From NCBI RefSeq assembly GCF_900111805.1, contig NZ_FOJN01000011.1:1-64000 (forward strand): a stretch of DNA of 64,000 nucleotides, written 5' to 3'. Each line of letters opens with the position of its first letter. The first letter of the stretch is position 1. Shown here piece after piece: positions 49,674 to 58,098 of the stretch. A program made the position numbers and the translations under genes. The stretch comes from Rhodococcoides kroppenstedtii. GTDB taxonomy: Bacteria; Actinomycetota; Actinomycetes; Mycobacteriales; Mycobacteriaceae. Under the pieces are notes generated by a model. It saw only the letters and a program-made list of their open reading frames with translations, made no database searches and had not been told where the DNA came from.

Positions 49674-50588
49674 TTACCGCGGCGCGGGAGCCTCGTCCAC
49701 GTACGCGTGCGCCGGCTTCTCCAGCAGCTCCCGGATCGACCCGAAGAGGTCCCTGGCCGCGGCGCCCGGCCACGGGTCGGGGAGCAGGCTCGCGGGCAGG
49801 CCCGGATCGCGGTAGGGCAGCCGTCGCCACGCGGTGAGCACGCGCACGTAGTCGGCGAACGCGGAGGCGGGGTCCGCGGCGGGATCCGCAGCACGCCACC
49901 GCTCCGCGATCGGGGTGACACGGGAGACGAAGCGTCGATAGGACGAGGCGAGCTCGTCCAGGTTCCACCACTGCCCGACACGGTCGGCGGCCTCACCGGA
50001 GATCAGACTGCTGCCGGTGAAGACGTCGGCGTAGCTGTCGAGTCCCGCCCGCGTGAGGACGACGCGGCAGTCCTCGGCCAAGTGGACCGGGGCGATCCAC
50101 ACTCCCGACGTGACGTTGCCGAAACCCATGCCGGACAACCGGGTTCGGAGTGCGTGCCGGTTCTTGCGTTCGCTCTCGGGCACCGAGAACACGACCATGA
50201 CCCACTCCTCCCCCGTCTCGGGGGGCGGGGTGAAGATGCGGCGATCACCGAGGGCGAGGATCTCACGCGCGACGTCGGACAGCGCGTAGCCGGCGGTGGT
50301 GCCCCGCTTCTCGGCCACGAGGATGCCCCGTCGCTTCAGGCGCGAGACGGCCGAGCGCACCGCCTGGGCGTCGACCCCGAGCGGTTCGAGCAGCCGGATC
50401 AGCGTGCCGACCCCCACCCAACCGCCGAACTCGCGCACGTAGAGGCCGAACACGGTGACGATGAGGGACCTCGGAGGCGCCCCCTCGGGGCTGCCGTAGG
50501 CGCCGTCGATGTCGGCAGCGAGGTCGGTCGCGAGATCGTCGGCGGCGGCGAACTCGGCCTCCGCAGCGCTCTCTCGGACACCGGTCAT
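49674..50588 (-). CDS. PaaX-family transcriptional regulator
   Basis: A 304-residue GntR-like repressor of the PaaX type. The N-terminal winged helix shows SLIVTVFGLYVREFGGWVGV and VRSAVSRLKRRGIL; the middle PaaX domain shows EEWVMVVFSVPESERKNRHA and GVWIAPVHL. PaaX proteins sense aryl-CoA such as phenylacetyl-CoA. Here the gene is divergent from an acyl-CoA synthetase with 45 bases between, so the ligand may be propionyl-CoA or another acyl-CoA made by that enzyme. ATG at 50588. Confidence 0.9.
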   Translation of the reverse strand: MTGVRESAAEAEFAAADDLATDLAADIDGAYGSPEGAPPRSLIVTVFGLYVREFGGWVGVGTLIRLLEPLGVDAQAVRSAVSRLKRRGILVAEKRGTTAGYALSDVAREILALGDRRIFTPPPETGEEWVMVVFSVPESERKNRHALRTRLSGMGFGNVTSGVWIAPVHLAEDCRVVLTRAGLDSYADVFTGSSLISGEAADRVGQWWNLDELASSYRRFVSRVTPIAERWRAADPAADPASAFADYVRVLTAWRRLPYRDPGLPASLLPDPWPGAAARDLFGSIRELLEKPAHAYVDEAPAPR

Positions 50589-50633
50589 GCGAACATCGAA
50601 CCACGCGCGCTCCCGGCAATTACAGTCGGAGTC

Positions 50634-52523
50634 ATGACCGAATCGGGTGCCTACCGCCGGGCGTACGACGCCGCCGCCACCGATCCGGACGCCTTCTGGC
50701 TGGACGCCGCGACGGCCGTCGACTGGGACGTTCCGCCCACCCGCGCCCTCGATTCGTCGAGGCCGCCCTTCTACCGCTGGTTCCCGGACGGCCGGCTCAA
50801 CACCTGCGTCAACGCCCTCGACCGCCACGTCGCCGGTGGTGCCGGTGACCGCGTCGCACTGATCCACGATTCGGCGATGACCGGCACCCGGGCGTCGTAC
50901 ACCTACGCCGAGTTGCTGGACCTCGTCGCCCGCTTCGCCGGCGTGCTGCGCGAGCACGGTGTCGGCACCGGTGACCGCGTGGTGATCTACCTGCCGATGA
51001 TTCCGGAGGCGGTGATCGCCATGCTGGCGTGCGCCCGCCTGGGCGCCGTGCATTCCGTGGTCTTCGGCGGATTCGCCGCCAAGGAACTCGCCGCCCGTCT
51101 CGACGACGCCGCCCCGGTCGCCGTCGTCACCGCCACCGGCGGCCTCGAACCGGGCCGCACCGTCGACTACGTCGAGCCCGTCCGCACCGCGCTGGACCTG
51201 TCCACGGCCTCGCCGTCGGCGGTGATCGTGAAGCGTCGCAGCGAGATTCCCGCAGACGTGCCGGCCGACTGGGTGGACTTCGACGACGCCCTCGCCGCCG
51301 CGGCGCCCGCCGATCCGGTCTCCGTGGCGGCCACCGATCCGCTCTACGTGCTCTACACCTCCGGCACCACGGGCAAGCCCAAGGGCGTCGTGCGGGACAA
51401 CGGTGGTCACGCCGTGGCGCTCACGTGGTCGATGCGGGCTATCTACGACATCGGCCCGGGGCAGGTCATGTGGACCGCCAGCGACGTCGGGTGGGTCGTC
51501 GGCCACAGCTACATCGTCTACGGCCCGCTGTTCGCCGGGGCGACGACGGTGCTGTACGAGGGCAAGCCCGTCGGCACCCCGGACGCCGGGGCGTTCTGGC
51601 GGGTGATCGCCGATCACGGTGTGCGCGTGCTGTTCACGGCTCCGACCGCACTGCGGGCGATCCGCAAGGTCGACCCCGATGCCGCCTTGCTGGCCGACCA
51701 CGACACCAGCTCGCTCGACGCACTGTTCGTCGCGGGCGAGCGCCTCGACCCGGACACCTTCGCGTGGGCGTCGCGGGTTCTGGACCGACCCGTCGTCGAC
51801 CACTGGTGGCAGACCGAGACCGGGTGGCCCATCTGCGCGAATCTTCGTGGCCTGGAACCCATGCCGATCAAGGCCGGCTCGCCGACCGTGCCGGTGCCGG
51901 GTTTCCGGGTCGCCGTGGTCGACGCATCGGGCGACCCCGTGCCCGCCGGAACCGAGGGATCCATCGTGGTCGAACTCCCCCTGCCGCCCGGCACGCTCAC
52001 CGGGCTGTGGAACGACGAGAGGCGCTTCGTCGAGTCGTACCTCTCGGCGTTCGACGGGTACTACCTCACCGGCGATTCCGGGCTGATCGACGAGGACGGG
52101 TACCTGACCGTCCTCGGCCGCACCGACGACGTCATCAACGTGGCCGGGCACCGATTGTCCACCGGCAGCATCGAAGCCGTCGTCGCCACGCATCCGGCCG
52201 TCGCGGAGTGCGCGGTGATCGGCGTGCACGACGAGACCAAGGGGCAGAAGCCATCGGCGTATGTCGTGCTCAAGGCGGGCGCCGACATCACCGAGGACCA
52301 GCTGCGGACCGACCTGATCGCGGCCGTCCGGGCGGACATCGGCGCCGTCGCCTCGTTCAAGGACGTCACGGTCGTGGCCGCCCTGCCGAAGACGCGCTCG
52401 GGGAAGATCCTCCGCAAGACCATGCGCCAGATGGCCGACGGCGCGGAAGTGGTGGTGCCGTCCACCATCGAGGACGCCTCCGTACTCGACGCCCTCGCCG
52501 AGGCGTTCCGCGGACGGGTCTGA
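50634..52523 (+). CDS. Propionyl-CoA synthetase-type acyl-CoA synthetase (PrpE-like)
   Basis: A 629-residue adenylate-forming enzyme converting propionate or a related short acid, ATP and CoA to the acyl-CoA. It has YTSGTTGKPKGVVRDNGGHA near 240 (the VVRDNGGHAVAL stretch is a PrpE signature), SDVGWVVGHSYIVYGPL, DHWWQTETGWPI and the C-terminal catalytic Lys in TRSGKILRKTMR near 590. ATG at 50634 follows a TACAGT -10 (50621-50626) by seven bases, suggesting an almost leaderless transcript controlled by the divergent PaaX protein. Confidence 0.92.
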   Translation: MTESGAYRRAYDAAATDPDAFWLDAATAVDWDVPPTRALDSSRPPFYRWFPDGRLNTCVNALDRHVAGGAGDRVALIHDSAMTGTRASYTYAELLDLVARFAGVLREHGVGTGDRVVIYLPMIPEAVIAMLACARLGAVHSVVFGGFAAKELAARLDDAAPVAVVTATGGLEPGRTVDYVEPVRTALDLSTASPSAVIVKRRSEIPADVPADWVDFDDALAAAAPADPVSVAATDPLYVLYTSGTTGKPKGVVRDNGGHAVALTWSMRAIYDIGPGQVMWTASDVGWVVGHSYIVYGPLFAGATTVLYEGKPVGTPDAGAFWRVIADHGVRVLFTAPTALRAIRKVDPDAALLADHDTSSLDALFVAGERLDPDTFAWASRVLDRPVVDHWWQTETGWPICANLRGLEPMPIKAGSPTVPVPGFRVAVVDASGDPVPAGTEGSIVVELPLPPGTLTGLWNDERRFVESYLSAFDGYYLTGDSGLIDEDGYLTVLGRTDDVINVAGHRLSTGSIEAVVATHPAVAECAVIGVHDETKGQKPSAYVVLKAGADITEDQLRTDLIAAVRADIGAVASFKDVTVVAALPKTRSGKILRKTMRQMADGAEVVVPSTIEDASVLDALAEAFRGRV

Positions 52524-52527
52524 ATTC

Positions 52528-52564
52528 TGTGCAGTAATCGGCGTACAGCGCCGATTACTGCACA
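52528..52564 (+). terminator. 16-base-pair perfect hairpin after the acyl-CoA synthetase
   Basis: TGTGCAGTAATCGGCG (52528-52543) pairs perfectly with CGCCGATTACTGCACA (52549-52564) around a 5-base loop TACAG. It starts five bases after the synthetase stop and ends 25 bases before the next gene. There is no T tract. It most likely ends the synthetase transcript, though the arm is unusually long for a simple terminator and AT-richer than its surroundings. Confidence 0.65.
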
Positions 52565-52589
52565 CGATCGGTCGGTACCCTCGGTCGCC

Positions 52590-53447
52590 ATGGACACCTC
52601 GTGGTGGGAGCTGCCGGACGTCGTCCCGGTCACCGTGGACGGGGCATCGGTCGCCACCGTGGTGCTCGGCCCGAGCACGGAGGACGCCGCGGGCGACGTG
52701 GTGTTATGTCACGGCACCCCGTGGTCCTCGGCGGTGTGGGGAGCGGTCGCCCGTCGCATCGCCCGCACCCACCGGGTGTTCCTCTGGGACATGCCCGGTT
52801 ACGGCCGATCGACGATGCACCCCGACACCCCGATCGACCTCGCGGCGCAGGGATCGAGACTCGCTGCGCTGCTGGACCACTGGGGGCTCCATCGCCCGCA
52901 CCTGGTGGCGCACGACGTCGGCGGCGCCGTGGCCCTGCGCGCGCATCTGCTCCACGACCGAGACGCCGCGTCCGTGTTCCTGTGGGACGTGGTGACGCTG
53001 GACCCGTGGGGCTCACCGTTCTTCGCGCTCGTCCGCGACCACGTCGACGTGTTCTCCGCCCTTCCCGAGCGACTGCACGGCGCGCTGGTCCGCGAGTACA
53101 TCGCGGGGGCGGGCGCCCGGCTGACGACGGAGTCGATCGAGCGTCTGGCCGCCCCGTGGCTCGGTGACGCGGGCCGACTCGCCCTCTACCGCCAGATCGG
53201 CGCGTTGCGTCCCGAGCACACCCGCCCGGTGGTCGCGCGGCTGGCGGACACGCGGTGCCCGGTGAGCATCGGGTGGGGCGAGGACGATCCGTGGATCCAG
53301 GTCGAGCAGGCGCAGCGCCTGGCGGACGCGCTGCCGGGGGATCCGCCGGTGACCATCCTGCCCGGCGTGGGGCACCTCGCCCCGGTCGAGGCGTCCGAGC
53401 AGGTGGCCGAGACCCTCCTGGCCCACCTGCGCCGCGTCAGTCCTTGA
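52590..53447 (+). CDS. Alpha/beta hydrolase with Asp nucleophile (epoxide hydrolase/haloalkane dehalogenase-like)
   Basis: A 285-residue alpha/beta hydrolase. The oxyanion loop is CHGTPWSS (HG at 41-42), the nucleophile elbow AHDVGG puts Asp at 109 rather than Ser, an acidic partner lies in GWGEDDPW (near 232) and the His is H262 in GVGHLAP. The Asp nucleophile and Trp after the acid recall epoxide hydrolases and haloalkane dehalogenases. Substrate unknown. ATG at 52590; the 3' end overlaps photolyase by 11 bases. Confidence 0.88.
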   Translation: MDTSWWELPDVVPVTVDGASVATVVLGPSTEDAAGDVVLCHGTPWSSAVWGAVARRIARTHRVFLWDMPGYGRSTMHPDTPIDLAAQGSRLAALLDHWGLHRPHLVAHDVGGAVALRAHLLHDRDAASVFLWDVVTLDPWGSPFFALVRDHVDVFSALPERLHGALVREYIAGAGARLTTESIERLAAPWLGDAGRLALYRQIGALRPEHTRPVVARLADTRCPVSIGWGEDDPWIQVEQAQRLADALPGDPPVTILPGVGHLAPVEASEQVAETLLAHLRRVSP

Positions 53448-54780
53448 TGGCCGCGAACCGCCGCAGCGCCTCCTCGCGCTCGTGCTTGTGGTCGACGATC
53501 GGCTCCGGGTAGTCCTCCGGCCGCCCGTCCTTCAGGGCGTGGACCGCCTTGCCCTCGACGCCGCGCAGTTCGGGCACCCACCGGCGCACGTAGTCACCCT
53601 GCGGGTCGAACTTCTCCCCCTGCGTGGTGGGATTGAACACGCGGAAGTACGGCGAGGCGTCGGTGCCCGTGCCCGCCGTCCACTGCCACCCGTGCTGGTT
53701 GCTCGCGATGTCACCGTCCATCAGGTGCTGCAGGAAGAATCGCGCCCCGCGCCACCACGGCAGGTGCAGATCCTTGACCAGGAACGACGCGACGATCATG
53801 CGTACGCGGTTGTGCATCCAGTTCTCCGACACCAACTGGCGCATCCCGGCGTCGACGATCGGGAAGCCCGTGCGGCCCTCGCACCACGCGTCGAACAACT
53901 CGTCCGCGTGCTTGCCGGAGTCCAGTTCGATCTTGTCGAACCGCTTGTCGTAGTTCTCGCGGGCGCTGTCGGGACGCTGGAACAGCACGTCGGCGTAGAA
54001 GTCGCGGAAGCACAGCTCGCGCCGATACGGTTCGGCCGCTTTGCCTTTCAGGTCCGCGAGCAACGTTCGCGGGTGGATCATCCCGTACTTGAGGTGCACC
54101 GACATGCGGCTGGTGCTGTCGAGATCGGGCCGGTTGCGCTCGTCGCCGTAGCCGCTCGCCCGATCGTCGACGAAGTCCTTCCACGCCGAGAGCGCCTCTT
54201 TCTCCCCGATCTCGGCGTCGACGTGATGCTTCTCGCTCGGAACCTTCACGCGCCGAGGCCCTCCCGAGACGTCGTCGGGGTCGATCCACGACGCCGTCGA
54301 GGCCGACGTGTCCGCCGGGTCCCGCCAGCCGTGTTCCTGCCACCGCTTGTAGAACGGCGTGAACACCTTGAAGGGGTCGCCGTCGTCCTTGGTGATCCGC
54401 CCCGGGGAGACCGTGTACGGCGAGCCGGTGAAGACCAGGTCCACCTTCTCCCCCACCTGCTCGTCCCGACGTCGTCCGTACGGTCCGAAGTCCTCGCTCG
54501 CGTGGACGGCCTCGGCCCCGACGGCCTTCGCGACCTTCGGCACCGCCGTCACCGGGTCGCCCTTCACCACCAGCAATCGGCCGTCCAGCGCCTCGTCGAG
54601 GGACCCCAGGGCGCGGTAGAGCACGTCGCGGCGCGCGGCGCCGGCGGGGTTCAGCAACGCAGGGTCGAGCACGAACAGCGCCAGCACGTCGCCTCCGGCC
54701 TCCGCGGCGTGCGCGAGAGCGGGGTGGTCGCCCAACCGAAGGTCGCGGCGAAACCACAGGACGGTGGGCGCGGTGCTCAT
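53437..54780 (-). CDS. phrB: Deoxyribodipyrimidine photolyase
   Basis: A 447-residue class I photolyase that repairs UV-made cyclobutane pyrimidine dimers with blue light. The N-terminal domain starts VLWFRRDLRLGDHPAL. The FAD domain has RSM-like SRMSVHLKYGMIHPRTLL, ELCFRDFYADVLF, GRTGFPIVDAGMRQL and WMHNRVRMIVASFLVKDL, then GDIASNQHGWQWTAGTGTDA. All these are hallmark photolyase segments. ATG at 54780; the divergent prrA start is 53 bases away. Confidence 0.95.
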   Translation of the reverse strand: MSTAPTVLWFRRDLRLGDHPALAHAAEAGGDVLALFVLDPALLNPAGAARRDVLYRALGSLDEALDGRLLVVKGDPVTAVPKVAKAVGAEAVHASEDFGPYGRRRDEQVGEKVDLVFTGSPYTVSPGRITKDDGDPFKVFTPFYKRWQEHGWRDPADTSASTASWIDPDDVSGGPRRVKVPSEKHHVDAEIGEKEALSAWKDFVDDRASGYGDERNRPDLDSTSRMSVHLKYGMIHPRTLLADLKGKAAEPYRRELCFRDFYADVLFQRPDSARENYDKRFDKIELDSGKHADELFDAWCEGRTGFPIVDAGMRQLVSENWMHNRVRMIVASFLVKDLHLPWWRGARFFLQHLMDGDIASNQHGWQWTAGTGTDASPYFRVFNPTTQGEKFDPQGDYVRRWVPELRGVEGKAVHALKDGRPEDYPEPIVDHKHEREEALRRFAAIKD

Positions 54781-54833
54781 GATCGGAGTTCGTACCCGAA
54801 ATCCCCGCGCGACGAACACGGCAGAATGGCCCC

Positions 54834-55529
54834 GTGCCCGATTCCGCCACCGTTCTCGTCGTCGACGACGACGCCGACGTCCTCGCCTCCCTCGAACGCG
54901 GACTCCGCCTCAGCGGGTTCACGGTGATCACCGCCCCGGACGGCGCCGTGGCACTCGACCTGGTCGAGGCGCGGCGACCCGACGTGGTGGTCCTGGACAT
55001 GAACATGCCGGTGCTCGACGGCAGCGGGGTGGTCTCCGCGCTGCGCGCCCGGGGCAACGAGGTGCCGGTGTGCGTGCTCAGCGCGCGCAGTTCGGTCGAC
55101 GATCGGATCGCCGGGCTCGAGGCGGGTGCGGACGACTATCTGACCAAGCCGTTCGTTCTCGCCGAACTCGTCGCCCGCATCAACGCGATGCTCCGGCGCC
55201 GGACGGTTCCGGCCGAGGAGCCCGACGGCGCCGTCGTCGTCGGACCGCTCACCGTGGACGAACCGGGTCATCGCGCGATCATCGCCGGTCGCACCCTCGA
55301 CCTGACCAAGCGGGAGTTCGAGCTGCTCGCCGTGCTCGCCCGCAACCACGGCGTCGTCCTCAGTCGCGAGCGCCTGCTGGAACTCGTCTGGGGCTACGAC
55401 TTCGTGGCCGACACCAACGTCGTCGACGTCTTCGTCGGCTATCTGCGCCGCAAGATGGAGGCGGACGGCACGCCGCGCGTCCTGCACACGGTCCGCGGCG
55501 TGGGGTTCGTGCTGCGGCCCGGAGCATGA
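54834..55529 (+). CDS. prrA: Response regulator PrrA (OmpR family)
   Basis: A 231-residue regulator. The receiver has the acidic pocket in [20 protein letters not shown], phospho-acceptor D55 in [11 protein letters not shown] and the conserved Lys near 105 in [13 protein letters not shown]. The C-terminal winged helix reads [33 protein letters not shown] and [11 protein letters not shown]. The sequence closely follows M. tuberculosis PrrA (Rv0903c), an essential regulator responding to growth conditions. GTG at 54834; the kinase start overlaps its stop as ATGA. Confidence 0.94.
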   Translation: MPDSATVLVVDDDADVLASLERGLRLSGFTVITAPDGAVALDLVEARRPDVVVLDMNMPVLDGSGVVSALRARGNEVPVCVLSARSSVDDRIAGLEAGADDYLTKPFVLAELVARINAMLRRRTVPAEEPDGAVVVGPLTVDEPGHRAIIAGRTLDLTKREFELLAVLARNHGVVLSRERLLELVWGYDFVADTNVVDVFVGYLRRKMEADGTPRVLHTVRGVGFVLRPGA

Positions 55530-56863
55530 GGCGCGCCTTCTCGCTGCGCGCCCGTGTGGCGGCGGCGACCGCCCTCGGGGCGATCATCATCGTCTCGCTC
55601 ATCGGCTGGTACGTGGCCGCGGCGATCTCCCGGAACAACGTGCTCCAGCTGGACCGGCGGCTGGAACTGGCGTCCGACGTCGTCGTGCCGCGAGCGCAGA
55701 CGTTCGAGATGTTCCTCGGCTTCCTCGGGGAGTCCGAGGCGTTCGGGATCACCATCCGGCAGAACGGCACCGTCCGGGCGAGCACGCAACCGGAGCTGCC
55801 GGCACTCGGGCCCGGATCGACGACGGTGGACGTCGACGGGGTGCCGTTCCGCGTCTACACCGCCGACGTCCCCACCCGCGCGGGCGCGACGGTCTCGATC
55901 GCGGTGCCCCTGTCGGAGGCCCAAGACATCACGGACGACCAGCAGTGGCAGGTGCTGCGGGCCGGCGTCCTCGCCGTCGGCGCGTCGACCGTGCTGGGCT
56001 GGTTGCTCGGCGGCCGCGCCGTGCGGCCGCTGATGCGGCTGACCCGCGACGTCGCGCGCGAACCTCCCGTCCCGCCGCGGCGGTCCACCGGGGTGCGGGA
56101 AGCGGACGAGCTCGCCGCCGCCGTGGCGGACATGCTTCAGCGCGTGGAGGACGCCCGCGCGCGCACCGAGAGCGCCCTCGAGACGGCCCGTGACTTCGCG
56201 GCGGTGTCGGCACACGAACTGCGGACGCCGCTGACGGCCATGCGCACCGACATCGAGGTCCTGCGCACCCTCGATCTCTCCGACGAGCAGCGGCAGGAGA
56301 TCCTGGCCGACCTGCAGCGCACCCAGGGACGCGTGGAGACGACGCTCGGAGCGCTGGAGAAGCTGGCCTCCGGCGAATTGACGACGGCGGCCGAGCGCGT
56401 CCCGATGGACGCCGTGGACGTGGCCGATCTGGTGGCGCGGGACGCGGCCCGCTCGGTGCCCGGCGTCGCGGTGCGGGTGGAGGCGACGGAACCCGTTCCG
56501 CTGCACGGCCATCCGGCCGGTCTGCGGCTGGCCCTGGACAACGCCGTGCGCAACGCGGCCCGTCACGGCCGAGCGAGCACGGTGGTGATCGGCGTCGAGC
56601 GCACGTCGACCGGTGCACGGATCGTGGTCGACGACGACGGCACGGGCATCCCGGAGGCCGAACGGGAGCGCGTGTTCGGCCGCTTCGAGCGGGGCGCGGG
56701 AGCGGCGCCGGGCGGCTCGGGACTGGGGCTGGCCCTGGTGGCCCAGCAGGCTCACCTGCACGGCGGAACCGCACGAATGGAGGAGAGCCCGCTGGGCGGG
56801 GCACGCGTGGTGCTCGAGGTCGGTGAGGACCCCGGGTCGATCAGGCGTTCAGCAGATCGATGA
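55526..56863 (+). CDS. prrB: Sensor histidine kinase PrrB
   Basis: A 445-residue membrane kinase, one residue off the length of M. tuberculosis PrrB. Two helices ([20 protein letters not shown] and [16 protein letters not shown]) flank an extracytoplasmic sensor of about 110 residues. A HAMP linker leads to the H-box [19 protein letters not shown] (His near 230). ATP-binding boxes are [32 protein letters not shown] and [18 protein letters not shown]. It phosphorylates PrrA. The last 23 bases overlap the FKBP gene on the other strand. Confidence 0.94.
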   Translation: MRRAFSLRARVAAATALGAIIIVSLIGWYVAAAISRNNVLQLDRRLELASDVVVPRAQTFEMFLGFLGESEAFGITIRQNGTVRASTQPELPALGPGSTTVDVDGVPFRVYTADVPTRAGATVSIAVPLSEAQDITDDQQWQVLRAGVLAVGASTVLGWLLGGRAVRPLMRLTRDVAREPPVPPRRSTGVREADELAAAVADMLQRVEDARARTESALETARDFAAVSAHELRTPLTAMRTDIEVLRTLDLSDEQRQEILADLQRTQGRVETTLGALEKLASGELTTAAERVPMDAVDVADLVARDAARSVPGVAVRVEATEPVPLHGHPAGLRLALDNAVRNAARHGRASTVVIGVERTSTGARIVVDDDGTGIPEAERERVFGRFERGAGAAPGGSGLGLALVAQQAHLHGGTARMEESPLGGARVVLEVGEDPGSIRRSADR

Positions 56864-57197
56864 CGAAGACGAGCGTCTTGCCGGACAGCCGGTGGCCGGC
56901 GCCGGCGGGACCGTAGGCGAGCTCCGGCGGGATGGTCAGCCGGCGACGGCCGCCGACCTTCATGCCGGGAATGCCGTCCTGCCACCCCTGGATCAGACCG
57001 CGCAGCGGGAAGGTGATGGACTCGCCGCGGTTCCAGGACGAATCGAACTCCTCGCCGGTGTCGAACTCGACGCCCACGTAGTGGACCTCGACGGTGCCGC
57101 CGGGCTTCGCCTCCGCACCGTCGCCGACGGTGATGTCCTCGACCACGAGATCGGTGGGCGGCGGGCCGGGCTGGAACTCGATCTCGGGCTTGGTCAC
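56841..57197 (-). CDS. FKBP-type peptidyl-prolyl cis-trans isomerase
   Basis: A 118-residue single FKBP domain that speeds up proline isomerisation in protein folding. Motifs: VEVHYVGVEFDTGEEFDSSW, GLIQGWQDGIPGMKVGGRRR, LTIPPELAYGPAGAG and FVIDLLNA. No signal peptide, so it is cytoplasmic. GTG at 57197 follows a GAGGAG site. It ends inside the 3' end of prrB (23-base convergent overlap). Confidence 0.94.
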   Translation of the reverse strand: MTKPEIEFQPGPPPTDLVVEDITVGDGAEAKPGGTVEVHYVGVEFDTGEEFDSSWNRGESITFPLRGLIQGWQDGIPGMKVGGRRRLTIPPELAYGPAGAGHRLSGKTLVFVIDLLNA

Positions 57198-57277
57198 GAC
57201 ATTCTCCTCGTCTGACCGGGCGGGCGCCCGATCGCGAACTACGGTGTTCGTACCGAATCACCCTAACGCGGTTGTCG

Positions 57278-57967
57278 TCAGCCGATCGGCGACGGCATGC
57301 GTTCGACCGTGTAACCGCAGGTCGAGCGGCGGTCCAGGACCGGATCGTGCAGCTCGACGCGCCACGACGAGGCGAACTGCTCGACCCCCGGCGCCATCTG
57401 CACGGTGCCGGACAACAGGACGGTGCCGGCGCGGAAGAGATCGCGCTCGGCGAGCGCGTCCAGCCAGTGGTCGGGCGTCAGCAGGTCCGCGAGCGACGCG
57501 TCCTGGATCAGGACGTCGTCCGCCCACGCGCGCAGTGTGATGCGGTCGAGATGGTCCGCGACCTCGGTGAGTTTCCACGCCGTCTCGCCGAGGACGTCGG
57601 GCGAGGCGTTCTTGCTCCACGCCACCCCGTGCACCTCGAGCTCGCGGTCGGTGTGATCGCACGCCACGGTCAGCAGGACGTCGTCCCGAGTGTCGCCGGT
57701 GACGATCAGCGCCCACTCCGCCTCGCCGGACGTGCGCCCGTGCTGGACCGCCACCGACGACGTCTGCTGCGCCAGGTAAGGCGAGACGGGGTAGAGCGCC
57801 GGCGTGGTGGTGGGAGCGGGCACACCGAGCTCCGCCAGTTCGGCGATGTGGGCGGCCACCTCCTCCTGGTTCCGGCCGGCGTATCCGGCGTTGAGAAGGG
57901 CGTGGACCTCGACCGTCCGGGTACTGCCGTCGGGCAGAGCGAAGGTGAGGGTGGTGGCGTCGGTCAT
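57278..57967 (-). CDS. DUF2848 family protein
   Basis: A 229-residue soluble protein matching DUF2848: LNAGYAGRNQEEVAAHIAEL, ALYPVSPYLAQQTSSVAV, HTDRELEVHGVAWSKNASPD and LSGTVQMAPGVEQFASSWRV. The family resembles the FAH fold and is often linked to catabolism of hydroxy- or keto-acids and to MFS transporters. Here it is divergent from an MHS transporter (131-base gap with an operator-like site), so both likely serve one substrate. Confidence 0.85.
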   Translation of the reverse strand: MTDATTLTFALPDGSTRTVEVHALLNAGYAGRNQEEVAAHIAELAELGVPAPTTTPALYPVSPYLAQQTSSVAVQHGRTSGEAEWALIVTGDTRDDVLLTVACDHTDRELEVHGVAWSKNASPDVLGETAWKLTEVADHLDRITLRAWADDVLIQDASLADLLTPDHWLDALAERDLFRAGTVLLSGTVQMAPGVEQFASSWRVELHDPVLDRRSTCGYTVERMPSPIG

Positions 57968-58052
57968 GAGCGGTCTCCGTTCAGGTGCTGTCAGAGCTGG
58001 AATCTCGTGGAAACTCTGTGTTTCGTCTGCGCCCGGGGCTTGCGCATACGTT

Positions 58053-58069
58053 CTGTATACAGCAAGTAT
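58053..58069. promoter_or_regulatory. Operator-like site before the MHS transporter
   Basis: CTGTATACAG (58053-58062) is a perfect palindrome, and ATACAGCAAGTAT (58057-58069) matches 11 of 13 bases of ATACAGTATGTAT at 60066-60078, which lies on the start codon of the GntR gene. The shared ATACAGnAnGTAT pattern is typical in size and symmetry of FCD-type GntR operators. It lies in the gap between the DUF2848 gene and the transporter. Confidence 0.6.
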
Positions 58070-58098
58070 ATGACCTACGACACCCCGAAAGGAACTCC

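Noticed and set aside
49674-52565. 963-codon minus-strand frame covering the synthetase and PaaX gene
   Set aside because: Only the part from 50588 down is real (PaaX); the upstream two-thirds is antisense to the PrpE-type gene.
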